Positions 43,240 to 54,248 of a stretch of DNA of 64,000 nucleotides are shown here, in pieces. Made by a program: the position numbers and the translations under genes. How positions within the stretch are numbered: the first letter of the stretch is position 1; each line of letters opens with the position of its first letter. This DNA is from Pictodentalium vernedei (lineage: Eukaryota; Mollusca; Scaphopoda; Dentaliida; Dentaliidae), in the NCBI GenBank assembly GCA_031216915.1, contig CM062290.1:254369597-254433596 (forward strand). The letters are read 5' to 3'. The notes under the pieces are model-generated. The model was given only the letters and a program-made list of their open reading frames with translations. It was not told the origin of the DNA and ran no database searches.

Positions 43240-43466
43240 TCAACAGTACTGACATAAGTACGGAAAACTGAAATCGTGTTCTTGATCGTTCATTTTGAAA
43301 TCACGTGAATAGAATCCCATCAAATTCAGGTAGTGTTCCTTCCCGCCGGTTGGTTCGCCATCTTGCCATGAAAACCATAACAGCTTAACACCATCTGAAT
43401 CTCTCCACTCTCCCGTAACATCGAGATCGTTCCCATCAATCCAGAGACGCCCAGTACTGACAAGGC
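43240..43466 (-). CDS. C-type lectin, last exon
   Basis: The acceptor TTTTTTCAG precedes GCC at 43466. With the last base of the previous exon it gives Ser, then 74 codons to TGA. Residues show the second half of a C-type lectin-like domain: LWIDGNDLDV (the WIGG position), WSDG-like RDSDGVKLLWFSW, GEPTGG where mannose-type lectins have EPN, and MNDQEHDFSFPYLCQYC at the end. The Cys expected after GEPTGGKEH is Tyr and the Cys after MND is His, so the inner domain disulfide is absent, while the last Cys (LCQ) is kept. The Trp of WND is Met. Ligand binding may be altered or lost. Likely role: extracellular carbohydrate or protein binding. Confidence 0.85.
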
Positions 43467-43539
43467 CTGAAAAAAGTGCGATGTTTTGTAGCATTTCTTC
43501 AAAATGATTTTGTCACATAATCAATATAAAATAGCCCAT

Positions 43540-43645
43540 TACAGAAATATCTTCTCGAAAACATAGCTTATTGTCTCTCACTGGGAGGTGCTAAACGAAT
43601 TCGTTCCAGTGATGGGCCAGAGGCTATGTTTTCAAAGAATGTCGA
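43540..43645. repeat. decayed family A core hairpin
   Basis: 'cgaaaacatagcttattgtc' and 'ggccagaggctatgttttc' form arms, with GTTCCAGTGA at the loop. It lies just upstream of the last lectin exon, inside the intron. Confidence 0.55.
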
Positions 43646-43743
43646 ATTCGTCTCGACTTAATATGAAATGTCTTAACCTTGTTCACTAAAATGGCTCTGA
43701 GCCGAGATAAACCTCAGCTTAGATTGATTTTCACGAATGAAGT

Positions 43744-43921
43744 TTAACCCTTTACCTAACCTGAAAAGCAGACGACACTTGCAAAAATAATTCTTGAATA
43801 ACCATTTTTTTTTCATTTTTTGTCTCAAAAACATAGGTTATGACCCCTCGTTGGAACGAGCTCGACGATTTTTGAGAATAGCGCTGGCCGGTTTTGTCCG
43901 TTAAGTTAGGTAAAGGGTTGA
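43744..43921 (+). mobile_element. TTAA MITE, family A, one arm deleted
   Basis: TTAACCCTTTACCTAACCTG to TTAGGTAAAGGGTTGA. The segment from the core CGTTGGAACGAGCTCGACGA jumps directly to 'tttttgagaatagcgctggc', so the right hairpin arm is missing. Confidence 0.88.
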
Positions 43922-45049
43922 GAAATTTCATATCAAATCGTGACTCATTGAAGATATGTATACCGCACATAAACCACCTCACAGACCTAACCACCAAAGT
44001 GTGCGCTGGGAATGAAAGTTTGCCCTAGAAAGAGGGGCAGACTGGGAAAAAAAGGTTGCCGGGAAATCAATCTGCACGCGGACAAAATTTTGATTTTTTG
44101 AACCGAAAGAACGCTGTTTCCTTGTATCTGAGCAATCAATGGCAATTCACATAGAGGGCATTTTCAATGGCATTTTTATACCATCTTTGTCGCTCATTTG
44201 GCAAAAAATGGTTGCACCAAAGGGTGCTCTGGACTCATCAGACTGACCATCGTTTGGCCCAATGTGGAAAAATTTAGATTTTTCGAACCGAAAGAACGTT
44301 GTTTTCATGCATTTTGCCGATCAATGGCAGATTGGACTTCTAGTATAACGAACTGACCTCTACGTAGACCGCCAATGGCATATGCCAATGACAGTCCTCA
44401 CTGAGGGCATTTCGATAAACCAACAGTCTATGCAATCATATCCATTTCGCCTTTTGTTCATTTTCACGAAAGTTCGTACGCCAGCAGGTGATGGGTCGCG
44501 TAAATTTTGAATGACTCCCAATAACGGGGGGGGGGGGGGGGGGGGCGGGAAATCTTCCGATAGACCATACGGCCAGTCCGTCTCTGCCTAGAAAATTTGA
44601 CAGTATTAGTCCAGTTTTGTAATGCACTATGTGCACTTCTGGTCCCGAAGAATGACTGTGCTTGGTGTGGTCACAAATAGGATCTCATCCCTTTGTCCAT
44701 TTCTGACTCTATGGGGGAGTTATACAAAAAATTCATCTTACCATTGAAATTTTGTTACAAATTAACCTCGTCTTATTAAAAAAAATCAGCATTCTATAAA
44801 ATACTGTGATCAGCACATGGGCAAATCTATTTTATATTGGGGAATGGAACTTGTAAGAAGGATTGGTAATAATATATTCCGACAGTCCATTGGTCATTAA
44901 TCATTATTTTTGCTAGCCTTTAGATACCCTTCACTAATTAGCTATCGGCCCAGCTACCGGCTTTCTGCAAATCTCCTAAACCGCTGGTCAGCCAATCCAC
45001 TCCAAAATCACTCCCCACAAAGGATACTTGCAAAAGCATTTCTTGAATA
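43922..45049. other. lectin intron, no gene seen
   Basis: Unassigned intron sequence, with a 20-base G run at 44526-44545. Confidence 0.4.
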
Positions 45050-45190
45050 ACTTTAAAAAGGCATTAGTGTCTCTAAAGCAGTGTTTACAATCGATGATGG
45101 GAATAAGCCTCACTACCTTGTTTCAACGATGGGTCATAATAAGCGATGTTTTGGGGTGAAAAATAAAAACAACAATAATTTGATGGCGAA
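45050..45190. repeat. strongly decayed family A-like hairpin
   Basis: Only 'gatgggtcataataagcgat' and 'gatggcgaagttttgtgag' are still recognisable. Weak. Confidence 0.3.
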
Positions 45191-45296
45191 GTTTTGTGAG
45201 TAGTGTATTCGGCCAAATCAATTTTCGATTGAGCAACAATTCTACAGCTGATTTAAACAAAATTAATGTTCTTAGCATTTTTAAGATTCAATTGTC

Positions 45297-45491
45297 TTAA
45301 CCCTTTACCTAACATGAAAAGCAGACGACACATACAAAAAAAATATATTTTTTTTTTATTTTTGTCTCAAAAACATAGGTTATGACCCCTCATTGGAACG
45401 AGACAAAAAATGAAAAAATAATGAAAATTAACTGGCGATTTTTGAGAATAGCGCTGGCCAGTTTTGGCCGTTACGTTGGGTAAAGGGTTAC
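45297..45491 (+). mobile_element. TTAA MITE, family A, one arm deleted
   Basis: TTAACCCTTTACCTAACATG to GTTGGGTAAAGGGTTA. The core TCATTGGAACGAG joins directly to ACAAAAAATGAAAAAATAAT, so most of the right hairpin arm is missing. The deletion point is within a few bases of the one at 43861. Confidence 0.88.
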
Positions 45492-45550
45492 ATATTTCAG
45501 TTGGTTGGAAAAGCGAACCTTAGGTTCACTTTTTCGACCAACTGAAATAT
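45492..45550. repeat. hairpin adjoining the MITE
   Basis: ATATTTCAGTTGG and CCAACTGAAATAT, with AAGCGAACCT/AGGTTCACTT inside. It starts directly at the MITE end. Confidence 0.85.
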
Positions 45551-45731
45551 TCGAGACGTGTGACTCTAAACCTAGGAGATGGAAAATTTACGGGCTAGAC
45601 TGGTTATAGGCAATAACTATATCGAATTCCTCGCTGAATTAGACTGTTGACCTGAGAGTTGGGAGTATTGAGTTTGAAACCAGAATGGCGATAAACTTCC
45701 AAGAATCAGCAGAAGTGTGTGTTTGGGGAAC

Positions 45732-45759
45732 GGGGGGGGGGGGGGGAGGGGGGGGGGGG
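45732..45759. repeat. G run with one A
   Basis: Twenty-seven G with a single A. Confidence 0.95.
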
Positions 45760-45828
45760 CTAGCAAAATGAATTTTCAGCTTCCAGCGTTTTAGTAACTA
45801 TTTTCGAATTAGAGAAAAGACTATTAAT

Positions 45829-46015
45829 TATTTATTTATTGGGGTTTAACGACACTTTCGGCAGCCAGGTCATCTTGTCGTGCAGTTTGTTTCGGATGGA
45901 GGAAGCAGGAGTACCCGGAGAGATCCACCCAGCAACGGCGAGCAACTGTCAGGCTCCCATCTTGCGCAGGGTTAGCATTGGTTGAAGACAAGCGCAACAT
46001 CGACGTGCAGTGCAC
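45829..46015 (-). mobile_element. SINE, 5'-truncated
   Basis: Minus-strand tail (AAAT)n at 45829-45841 and body with 'cgcacgctg'-like changes, 'acatcgacgtgcagtgca' on the plus strand, and 'ggtggatctctccgggtact' in reverse. The head with the Pol III boxes is missing. The tail before the A-rich end ('ttaacgacactttcggcagc') is like the copies at 25030 and 53830, so it belongs to that subfamily. Confidence 0.8.
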
Positions 46016-46396
46016 CTGAGTGGCCAATCGGTTTTGGCATTTTTTTTAAAAAAGTTTCACCAAGGCTCGTAATACGCATTAAAGGGAGTGAATAGCAGTA
46101 TAGTACATAATAAAATAATGAATAAAGTACATAAAACTCGAATTTATCCACTTTTTCACGTACATTTGTATGTTTTGCTTTCGATGACGAAGAATACTCC
46201 TGTGGCACCAGTAACCAACGTAAATAGCAACGAATAAACCGGTAATTATAAGGTCTGTGTTGTCAAAAAAAGACTCCACACTCCGGAATCTGAGAAAGCA
46301 TATTCACGATTTAGTCTCAGATGTTTCAAAAAATCTCATAGAAAAATGCACGAAAGCGAAATATAATTACGTTAGGCAAGATATGTTGGTTTTGAT

Positions 46397-46449
46397 CACG
46401 TGATTCGCAGGCGAAGGTGGGGGAAATATCTTAAATCTCCAAACACGTG
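46397..46449 (+). promoter_or_regulatory. two E-boxes upstream of the small gene
   Basis: CACGTG occurs at 46397-46402, inside the palindrome ATCACGTGAT, and again at 46444-46449, 67 and 114 bp before the ATG at 46516. No TATA box is seen. Such sites bind bHLH factors. Function here is inferred from position only. Confidence 0.4.
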
Positions 46450-46515
46450 GTTGTTGTCTTCAGATCAGCAAGAAAATGTAAATGTAGCGCATGATGCATT
46501 CACGGGAAACTGACA

Positions 46516-46588
46516 ATGGAAAAATTCTTCGGTTACAATGTTAAATCTAAATATCGGATTCCAGTTAGAGAAAATTATGCAAATTTCA
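46516..46588 (+). CDS. unrecognised small gene, exon 1
   Basis: ATG in a strong context (ACAATGG) opens 24 codons, MEKFFGYNVKSKYRIPVREN and on to YANF plus one base, then the donor A|GTAAGT at 46589. Two short upstream ATGs (near 46480) could act as upstream frames. The intron to exon 2 is only 122 bp. Residues are Lys, Tyr and Asn rich, and no signal peptide is seen. I do not recognise the protein. Confidence 0.5.
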
Positions 46589-46710
46589 GTAAGTGATCAA
46601 CACACCACCGATTCAAAATACCATAATTTGGTTGTTGTCGAAATGCAAAACATAAAACTGGACAATTACGTTTGAAAGCAAAAATATATTCACATCAACA
46701 TGCATTGCAG

Positions 46711-46832
46711 TATTCACAGTTGCGTATTTACGAAATTATGATCTCATTGAAGTCGACTATATTTGCGACCGAATATTCCGAAAAGGATGGTATGTGAAGT
46801 CTGCTATCCACCACGAAGACCACCCTCTTAAT
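46711..46832 (+). CDS. unrecognised small gene, exon 2
   Basis: The acceptor TGCATTGCAG matches the phase 1 end of exon 1. A second acceptor nine bases on (ATTCACAG, exon from 46720) keeps the same phase and removes three residues. The frame reads VAYLRNYDLIEVDYICDRIF, then RKGWYVKSAIHHEDHPLN, and ends in phase 0 at the strong donor AAT|GTAAGT (46833). Upstream of the acceptor the frame stays open, so the acceptor choice is inferred. No family recognised. Confidence 0.5.
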
Positions 46833-48450
46833 GTAAGTTCTATTTCTGTTATCCATTAAGAGTGAATGTTAGTACAATCCTCCATTTAAATTTCTTTATC
46901 ATGTACCCACATTGAATGTAGGGGGGATCCATGTCTATTTGTATCGATGTTGGATCTAAAAGCCAATGTTAATGTGTTAACTGTGACCGGAAATAACATG
47001 AAAACTCGTTGACAACAAGAATACAAATTACCGGAATGAGACCCAGACATCTTCTTCGATTCTCGGATACATGAATTTAATAAACGAAATAATCGCGGTC
47101 TTGTTCAGACATTTTATGTACTGTCTATCAAATTGGAATCGATAAACAGATTATTGTTGTTAAATGACAGATGCTAGGAATAGTCCAGCCTCTCTGAAAA
47201 GCAACATAAAAAAGATGAATATATAAATAAAATATACAAAATCATGTAAAACTGAGATTTACACTTCATGCTCTTGAACCTAACAAAGGTGATTGATGTA
47301 AATCTTTTGTAAGAGGGCAGATTATTTTTGTTGTTTTCTGGGTACACTTGAGCATACATATGGCACTATTGGCAGTTGCCATTTCCCAGGCAACACCAAA
47401 AATGCTACATATGACTCCAAATAAAGAAGTTGGATAGTTTTTCCTTTTTGGTGGATGAATCTCATCTTTTGGCCAATTTGATACAAATTTTACTTCAACT
47501 GCTACAAAACTGCTGTGGTATAATCATTTCAAACTGCAAATTCGACATTATTCATTGTACATCGATGAACTCTCTTGTGACTACATGCTTGTTTTAGTGA
47601 GCTGTGTGAATTGACTGTTAACTTCCTAGAAGGTAAACAAACACAAGCAAAATGGCAACCTACCTCTTTAAGAGCTACACTCATGGTTCTGAGTTTTTTC
47701 TAGTGTATATGAGCACAGACTCAGGATTTTGACTGTTTGTACCATCGAAGAAGCACAGGTAAACTTTCTGTAAATATGTTAATGAAGCTGATGTAAACCA
47801 AAACAGCCATCTTGACCATGTGGGAATTAGGATTTTTTCAAAACCTATGCCGGATAATACATGTCAGGGGACGTTCTAGAGTGTGCTTGTCCCAGCTAGT
47901 AATGTTGTAACATAGTGAGTATGATAGGTGGTCAACTCTATTGTTGAGAAACCTCCATAATTGATTTCAGACAACACTTTAATTGATTGGAAGTGATGCA
48001 ACTGATACAGATATGTTCACATTAGAAAATAAAGTTTCCGGGTATTGGGAGGAGAGATGACGTGTAGGGATAGGAAGGCATTTGAGATACTGGGTTAATC
48101 AAGGTCGTTTCACTCGAGAACAGCGACAAAATATTAAAATCTTTGTAATATTTCTATATTAATGCTACAGGGGCATTCTAGGTGCAATTGTTGATAAACC
48201 TAAGCCACACTGTGTTTTCAAATCAAGTGTATTTAGAACACATCCTGTCAGTAATATCTGAGTGTTCCTCGGATTGAGTAAATTTCAACACAGTGGTATT
48301 TCGACTGGGCAAAAAACTCCCACTGAAAACACTATTGACTGAAATGACCGACTATTACTTGACAAAATCTGTTCCATCCAATAACATGACAGGTGTTTGT
48401 TTACATAAACAAGAGAAACAAATGTTTCAAAACATTCACACATTATTTCT
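46833..48450. other. intron of two opposite genes, no other feature
   Basis: Nothing firmly assigned. A 55-bp segment at 47702-47756 is flanked by TTTTTTCTAG and by GTAAAC and is open in one frame, but in a phase that does not fit exon 2 of the plus-strand gene. Confidence 0.4.
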
Positions 48451-48514
48451 TTTGTAGTATATATTAGCTGAGGCCTGGACCAATGTTCAGTTCTCAGCTA
48501 ATATATACCACAAA
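48451..48514. repeat. hairpin
   Basis: TTTGTAGTATATATTAGCTG and its near-exact inverse are separated by about 20 bases. Confidence 0.85.
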
Positions 48515-48839
48515 ATACATGTCTATTGCCTTTGGGGTTGTTGTGGTTGAACCTCATCAGAATAAGAAGATGTGCCAAGAAAATATATTCTTTAAAAGTG
48601 AGAATATCGAATTATGAAATTATAAAAAAAGCTTTGCAGTACTTGGCATATGTTATTTATGGTATAGAATGCAAAAGAACTGAAAAGTCATAATAAAATA
48701 GAATTACTTATACTTTTGCACAGTGTTCTACTCAAACATTTTCTTCATATTGTTTCCGTCTACACCCACCTTAACTAAACTGATGTGAGATCGTAAAGCG
48801 AATCTTAAGAATTCTTTCAAGGAACCACGGCGGATGCCT

Positions 48840-50760
48840 TTTTTTGCACAACGATGAATGTATGTGCTCACGTGAAAGGTCAACAGAAGTTCCCAGCCTG
48901 TACCAAAAAGAGTAATTTTGACATTTTATGCAAGGAAATACGAGTCATTGGTGGTGAGATATTTAATAGTTGGAAATAAAAGTATTTTTGGCATTCCAGC
49001 ATTGTAACTTTCATTTTAAATGTCAAGGCGACAGTGTGTGAAACTTGAAAGCTGTCTTTCATAACTATGAGTCTGCGTGTAGCACAAATTTGGAGTTTTT
49101 TAAAAAAAATGTGAAATATGGCATGGAAGATTAAGTGGCGTAAAACGCCAAAATTGCGATAACTTGAAATAAAGTAACTGGCTTCTATTTTGCAGCACTA
49201 CAAAATACCAGAATGTCCTAAAATCCGCCATTTTTTTTCTATTTTTTTGACTTGCCACATCTTTACGATGACGTCACTAAACTGTTCGGCATTAAGCGTT
49301 TAGCATTTCAGAGGATAGCAACACACTTTAGAGCGTTTTGTGTGAAGATTATGTTCCCAGATTTTGAAAAGGATGATGCTCAAAATGAACTTAAAAATAA
49401 AAGCTGCTTTACTTAACTCCTCCTATATTTTTCATTGGATTTTTACGAAACTTGGTCTGAAGTATCAGCCTCAAGTGTAGAGGTGCATGTGGTCAGGAAT
49501 TTTTGATGCGACGAATTCTGCGTGGGTCCGGCCCTTGGTAATAGCACAATTTCCGTCACAAATGCTTGTCCGCTAAATTCCGCCTGCATTTTTCATTGGA
49601 TTTTTACAAAAATTGGTGTGTAGTATCAGTATGATGTGTACATTTGCATACGGAAACGAAGTTTCGATTCGAATCATTTTTCCAGAGTTATAGCCCTTGT
49701 CGACTTTGAATATACCCAAAGTTAAAAAGATGAGGTTTTGTGGAAGATATATCTTCTGTTGCGATCCATTTGGTTCCTTCAGTTGCAATTAACAAAATGA
49801 GGTATTTAACCTTGTTCAGTGAAGTCCATTCACCATCCTGGTGTTTTTTCATCCATCCTTTCGTCTGTCTAGATCACCCCATATGCTTATTCCTATCCTA
49901 ACATAAAAGTCGACGGGGGATATGGATGTTATTAGACTGTCCCGTTTGATATGTTTTTGTAGAGATCATAGTTCCAAAATTTCACAAGAATGGCTCAATA
50001 TGAGTTTGAAAAAAAAGAAAAGGAAAAAAAAAACTCGCATCGTTCAAATTTTGGATAGAATTTTTTTTAAAAGGTGAAAACGGTACGCACCACTTCACTT
50101 AACCGGAAAAATTGTGTGTGAAGTTCCAAAGCTGTGTGTTTACTAACTACGGTGGTGTGCGGGGTACACAATCAGCGTTTTTAGCAAACAATTACAAACG
50201 TGGCTTAAAATGTTGAGTGATTGATAAATGTCAAAAAGGGCATTAAATCAAAGAATGGGTTGTTTTAATTTTTTTAGTTCTACAAAATACTAAATTTTCG
50301 ATTAAAATCCGACGCATTTTAATATTGTGGACGTGGCTCCCTTTGACCCCACTAATCAGTTCGGCAATAAGCGTGAAGAATTTCCAGAACGGCACCTTAT
50401 TTTTCGATATGTCTTTTGTGGAGATAACATACCCAAAGTTAAAAAGATGAGCTTTCAAATTTATGTTGAAAAGAAAAGATGAAGAAAAAACGCAAACATT
50501 GCATCGATCAAATTGTGGATCGTATTTTAAAAAATAGTAAAAACACTATGCAGCCCTTGCGATAATCGAGAAACGATATATGAAGTTTCAAAGCTGTGTG
50601 CTCAAGAGCTGTGGTGCTGTTCGAGGCACAAAATTAGCGTTTACAGTGAAAAAATAAAAAAAATAACCAAACACTTTAAAATGACGTAAAATGTCAAAAA
50701 GCAAATGAATCGAAAATAATACCGCCTTTTTTAGTTTTAAAAAATACCATAATTACAAGC
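48840..50760. repeat. three degenerate tandem units of ~350-450 bp in the lectin intron
   Basis: Units at about 48880-49330, 49920-50390 and 50400-50750 share 'gtcaaaa.g', 'ctacaaaataccaaa' and 'agttcggca.taagcg.'. They also share 'gttcccaaattt', 'gcatcg.tcaaatt.tggat' and 'agttccaaagctgtgtg' in the same order. A shorter internal repeat with 'tttttcattggatttttac' lies at 49427 and 49594. The unit is not recognised. Confidence 0.6.
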
Positions 50761-51169
50761 TTATATTTTCTTGAATTGTTTCTCTCTCCATGACTATGAA
50801 AGGTTGAAATCAAACACTAATGCATTAAATCTTAACCCAAATTTGATGCAAAATTCATCTGTATTCAACTCTTGAAATCATAGTTCAAAAATATATATTC
50901 GCTTTAGCGGGAGAAAGTTTGATTGACTGTGCACAAATTATACTTATTTCAATGACAAGAGAAATCTTCTGTTGGGTAGGAATATCTGCCAGCAGCATAC
51001 AAGTAATTAAAAGACTTGGTGATTTAACGATAGGTAGATTGTCATGCGCTCTAAACTACTTATGATTCATTGCAGTCATTTGTCTTCACAGACAGAAAAT
51101 ACAGTTCTGGAAAGTATAGTGGTAAATATTCTGTACTATTTGCTCCAGATTTAATTTATCAATACTTAC

Positions 51170-51349
51170 TCGGTATTGCCAGTATCTCTTGGTTGATTAC
51201 ATTCCAGTCATCATAATTTCTGAACCTGATCAGGTGGCTCCCTTCGGCGGCACATGAATCATTGGCACCAGGCCAGAACTTCGTGGTAAAGAAGAACTTG
51301 TAGCAGATTCCTGTCGACGTCAGTTTATATCCGTTCCCAAATGAGCAAT
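51170..51349 (-). CDS. C-type lectin, penultimate exon
   Basis: The acceptor TTGTTCAAG is just above 51349 and the donor A|GTAAGT just below 51170. It encodes the first half of the domain: CSFGNGYKL, GICYKFFFTTKFWPGAN, then DSCAAEGSHLIRFRN and a helix-2-like stretch ending NQEILAIP. The two N-terminal Cys (the long-form pair) and the Cys of the main domain disulfide (DSC) are all present. Start and end phases are both 1, and the end matches exon 43466 exactly, giving an unbroken domain of about 134 residues. The signal-peptide exon upstream is not certain (see 55985-56218). Confidence 0.87.
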
Positions 51350-51389
51350 CTTGAACAATAAAGATACATATAAAATTACGAAATTAATC

Positions 51390-51925
51390 CATGACAAACA
51401 AAAATCATTTTTTGGAACTCCACAGCAATTAAGAACATTTTCAAAACCGGATTTAAAATCTCCGGCCGGGTGCATTTCATCCTGCATACCAGTTCGTAAC
51501 CTTGGCTTTTCCTATTACCAACCCAGTCAGATCCCTGTTGGACAATAAACCAGCAGAGCAATTGACACAAGTCTTTGTGGCAACTCGCTTGGCTGCTGTA
51601 AATCTCCATTCTCCACTAACAGCACATAGAGACAATCCAGCAGAAATTATGTCTATTGGCTTTCAAATGTCTGCATGGCAAATCACCATCTTGCTTAACC
51701 GAATTGTTGAATTATTATGTACCGTCCACAGTCCTAAGTGCCGAGAAAGGAAATTTCACTGGCAGAGCCGAAGGGAAATTGAAGACTGCATGCGACCGAG
51801 CATTGTTTGTGGCTGTTTACACACTCTATAGAAGTGTCATACGAAAAATAAAAAAAAACATCCAGACCTTGGGTTTTAAACGAGGCATAAAACACACATA
51901 TTTTTTCAGCAGACATTCTATTGTG
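51390..51925 (+). pseudogene. CR1-like non-LTR reverse transcriptase remnant, C-terminal
   Basis: Plus-strand fragments in different frames read FFGTPQQLRTFSKPDLKSPA and VRNLGFS, then MAFKCLHGKSPSCLTELLNY, the block CDRALFVAVYTLYRSV, and FKRG...TYFF at the end. This order is that of the region after the palm in CR1/L2-type elements. Frames change near 51505 and 51655. It is antisense to the lectin gene and starts 40 bp above its acceptor. Confidence 0.75.
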
Positions 51926-52812
51926 TATTACCGATCTAAACTATTATGTATTTGAATTTATAAAGCCAAAGGACACTTTTGCGGATTTTAGGTTTAGAAT
52001 TCTTTTTGAATCATAATTTTATTGTTAACCCTTTGAAACAGTAAGACCTGCAGTTATTGTTTTATCCTCCATGTATAATGATATTAGATTGACCCATCTT
52101 ACAGTAAGTGTACACAAAGGCGATACCATTCCAGGCAACGAGGGTTCAAGAAGCTAATATGGTAGATACAATTTGTATTTGTTTGCAGAGCGAGGCTCAC
52201 CTTTGGTCATGTAGGAATTGCAAAAATGTATGGAAATTTGATATGTTGATCTGTGTTACTTTGTGTTTACATGCCTTTATGCAGTAATAAGCATACAGCG
52301 TCACATAATATACCAGGACTTGAGTCTTCTCTGTCCTCAAAATACTTACATGTACATAAAATATCAAATGCTATATCACGATGCATTTTAGTGACATATT
52401 TTTATTGTTATCCCGTAATTAAGAATAACAATATCTTAATTAAAATTTTCTTCTCTTAATTAAGACCTATTATATCTTAATTATATCTCAGTTAAAATTT
52501 ACGGACTCTGAATTAACACTCACAATACCTCTTAATTTATACTTAGCATCTCTTGAGTAGATGCAAAGTGATGGGAGCCATCACGTGGGCCCAGCATTTG
52601 AAACGGTTTGCAATTCGAACAGTATGCAGTACAGTAAAACTTGTTTGGAGAAGCCAGTGCAACGATGTGCCGAATAGCTGTTTTGGGTTCAGGACCCAGG
52701 GTACACATATCGTTATTGTATTATTATATAAAAGAAACATTTACAATAAAAAGTCTTGTTTTCCAGTAAAATTTTCAAGTTTGAGAGCTATCACTTTTCG
52801 ATAAATGAAAGA
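51926..52812. other. no gene seen; decayed family B end at 52024
   Basis: TTAACCCTTTGAAACAGTAA at 52024 is the left end of family B without its hairpin. 52415-52550 is low-complexity with repeated TCTTAATTA. Confidence 0.4.
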
Positions 52813-53188
52813 ATCGGAATGAAATTAAAACTTGATGTAGAGGTATCCATTAAGAAACTGCATAGAAAAAATGTTTCAATATTCCCATCAATTACTGAAA
52901 AAAGTGTGGAAAACCTGTTTTAACTATCAGATTCAAGGGCAATAACTCTGTAGCTGCGTGGAAATCTGAGTGAAGGGGGCAATAACAGAACTCCACATGT
53001 TATTTGCCACAGGTGTGGAAAAACTGTTACAGCTGTCGGAGTTTCCAAGTTCGGGGCAATAACTCTAAAAAACCAACTGTGCGGAATGGAATTGAAACTT
53101 GATCTGCAAGTGCCCACCAGGAAGCTACAAACTCATTTCTATATTTCCATCCGCAGCTGAAAAAGAGCGGAGAACCTGTCCTAACTGT

Positions 53189-53252
<64 letters not shown>

Positions 53253-53490
53253 GGATAGTCACTAAAGGGCACCCGCTGTAGACAGGGGGGGGGGGGGGGA
53301 CGGGGTCATTTACGACATATATCTTACTTTAGAATGGAATTGAAACTTGATCTGTAAGTGTCCACCAGGAAGCTACAGACAAAAACTCATTTCAATATTT
53401 CCACCCACAGCTGAAAAAGAGCGGAAAACCTGTTTTAACTGTCGAAGTCCTAAGTTCAAGGACAATACCTCTGCAATAAACAAACTTAAC
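52813..53490 (+). repeat. three degenerate copies of a ~200-bp unit around (CGCA)n
   Basis: Units near 52815, 53085 and 53335 share 'gaatg.aatt.aaacttgat', 'ccaccaggaagctacaaac', 'tca.tatttcca', 'agctgaaaaagagcgg', 'aaacctgttttaactgtcg' and 'gggcaataactct'. The second is interrupted by (CGCA)n at 53189-53252 and followed by a G run at 53285-53299. Frames over it are by-products. Confidence 0.8.
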
Positions 53491-53540
53491 TGTGCATTCA
53501 ATGCTGTGATACCATTAGCAGATTCCTACTAGATACACAA

Positions 53541-53861
53541 GACGCGCGGTGGCTCAGTGATTACGGCATTGGACTTCAAACTGGAAAATCCGGGGCTCGA
53601 TCCCCGCCAGGAGTATATGCGTTGTATCCGTGGGGGTACGGTGACGTTGTGTATTAAGGCGTGCTGCACATCGATGGCGCACATGTCTTCAACCAATGCT
53701 AACTCTGCTTTTGTGCAGTTGGGGTGGCTGACGGTTGATCGCCGCTGCACGGTGGTTCTCTCTGAGCACTCCGGCTTCTTCCACCCGTAATACTGTCCGA
53801 CACGAGGTGACACTGGCTGTCGAAAGTGTCGTTAAATCCCAGAAACTAAAAAAAATAAATA
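53541..53861 (+). mobile_element. tRNA-headed SINE with 14-bp duplication
   Basis: A-box area GCGGTGGCTCAGTGATTACG and B box GGCTCGATCCC (about 53594). The 'gggcaaggcacttta' module is lost, and the body ends in 'gtcgttaaatccc' and a short A-rich tail. Flanks CTACTAGATACACA (53526-53539) and CTACTTGATACACA (53862-53875) differ at one base. Confidence 0.9.
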
Positions 53862-54211
53862 CTACTTGATACACAGGCAAAACTATTTCGTCATTTATTG
53901 AAACCCCCACCGTGTTTTCATCTCAGTTTTCAAGTTAAACACGGCCAGTTAAAGCGAGTTGGTTCCAACGGTCGATACTTTTGGCCTATACAGTTTTGAT
54001 GTACCAGGCTTTATTGATGGTGCTATAGTTAAGGAAATGTAACACTCATCAGTAAAAAAATCCCCAAAACCAAAAAGTAAAATGAAGCATCAAAATTGAC
54101 AAAAAGACATAAAATCTGGAAAGAAATGATAGTTCGATAAAATAAAATACTATATCTGCATCACGGAGTACGACTGTCTTATCCTTTCATAATGCACACT
54201 GCATAGAATAG

Positions 54212-54217
54212 TTATAT

Positions 54218-54248
<31 letters not shown>

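Noticed and set aside
46079-46289. Minus-strand exon with a membrane-like segment (LIITGLFVAIYVGYW)
   Set aside because: An acceptor-like site exists, but the phase (2) does not fit the preceding lectin exon (1), and it overlaps the upstream region of the plus-strand gene.
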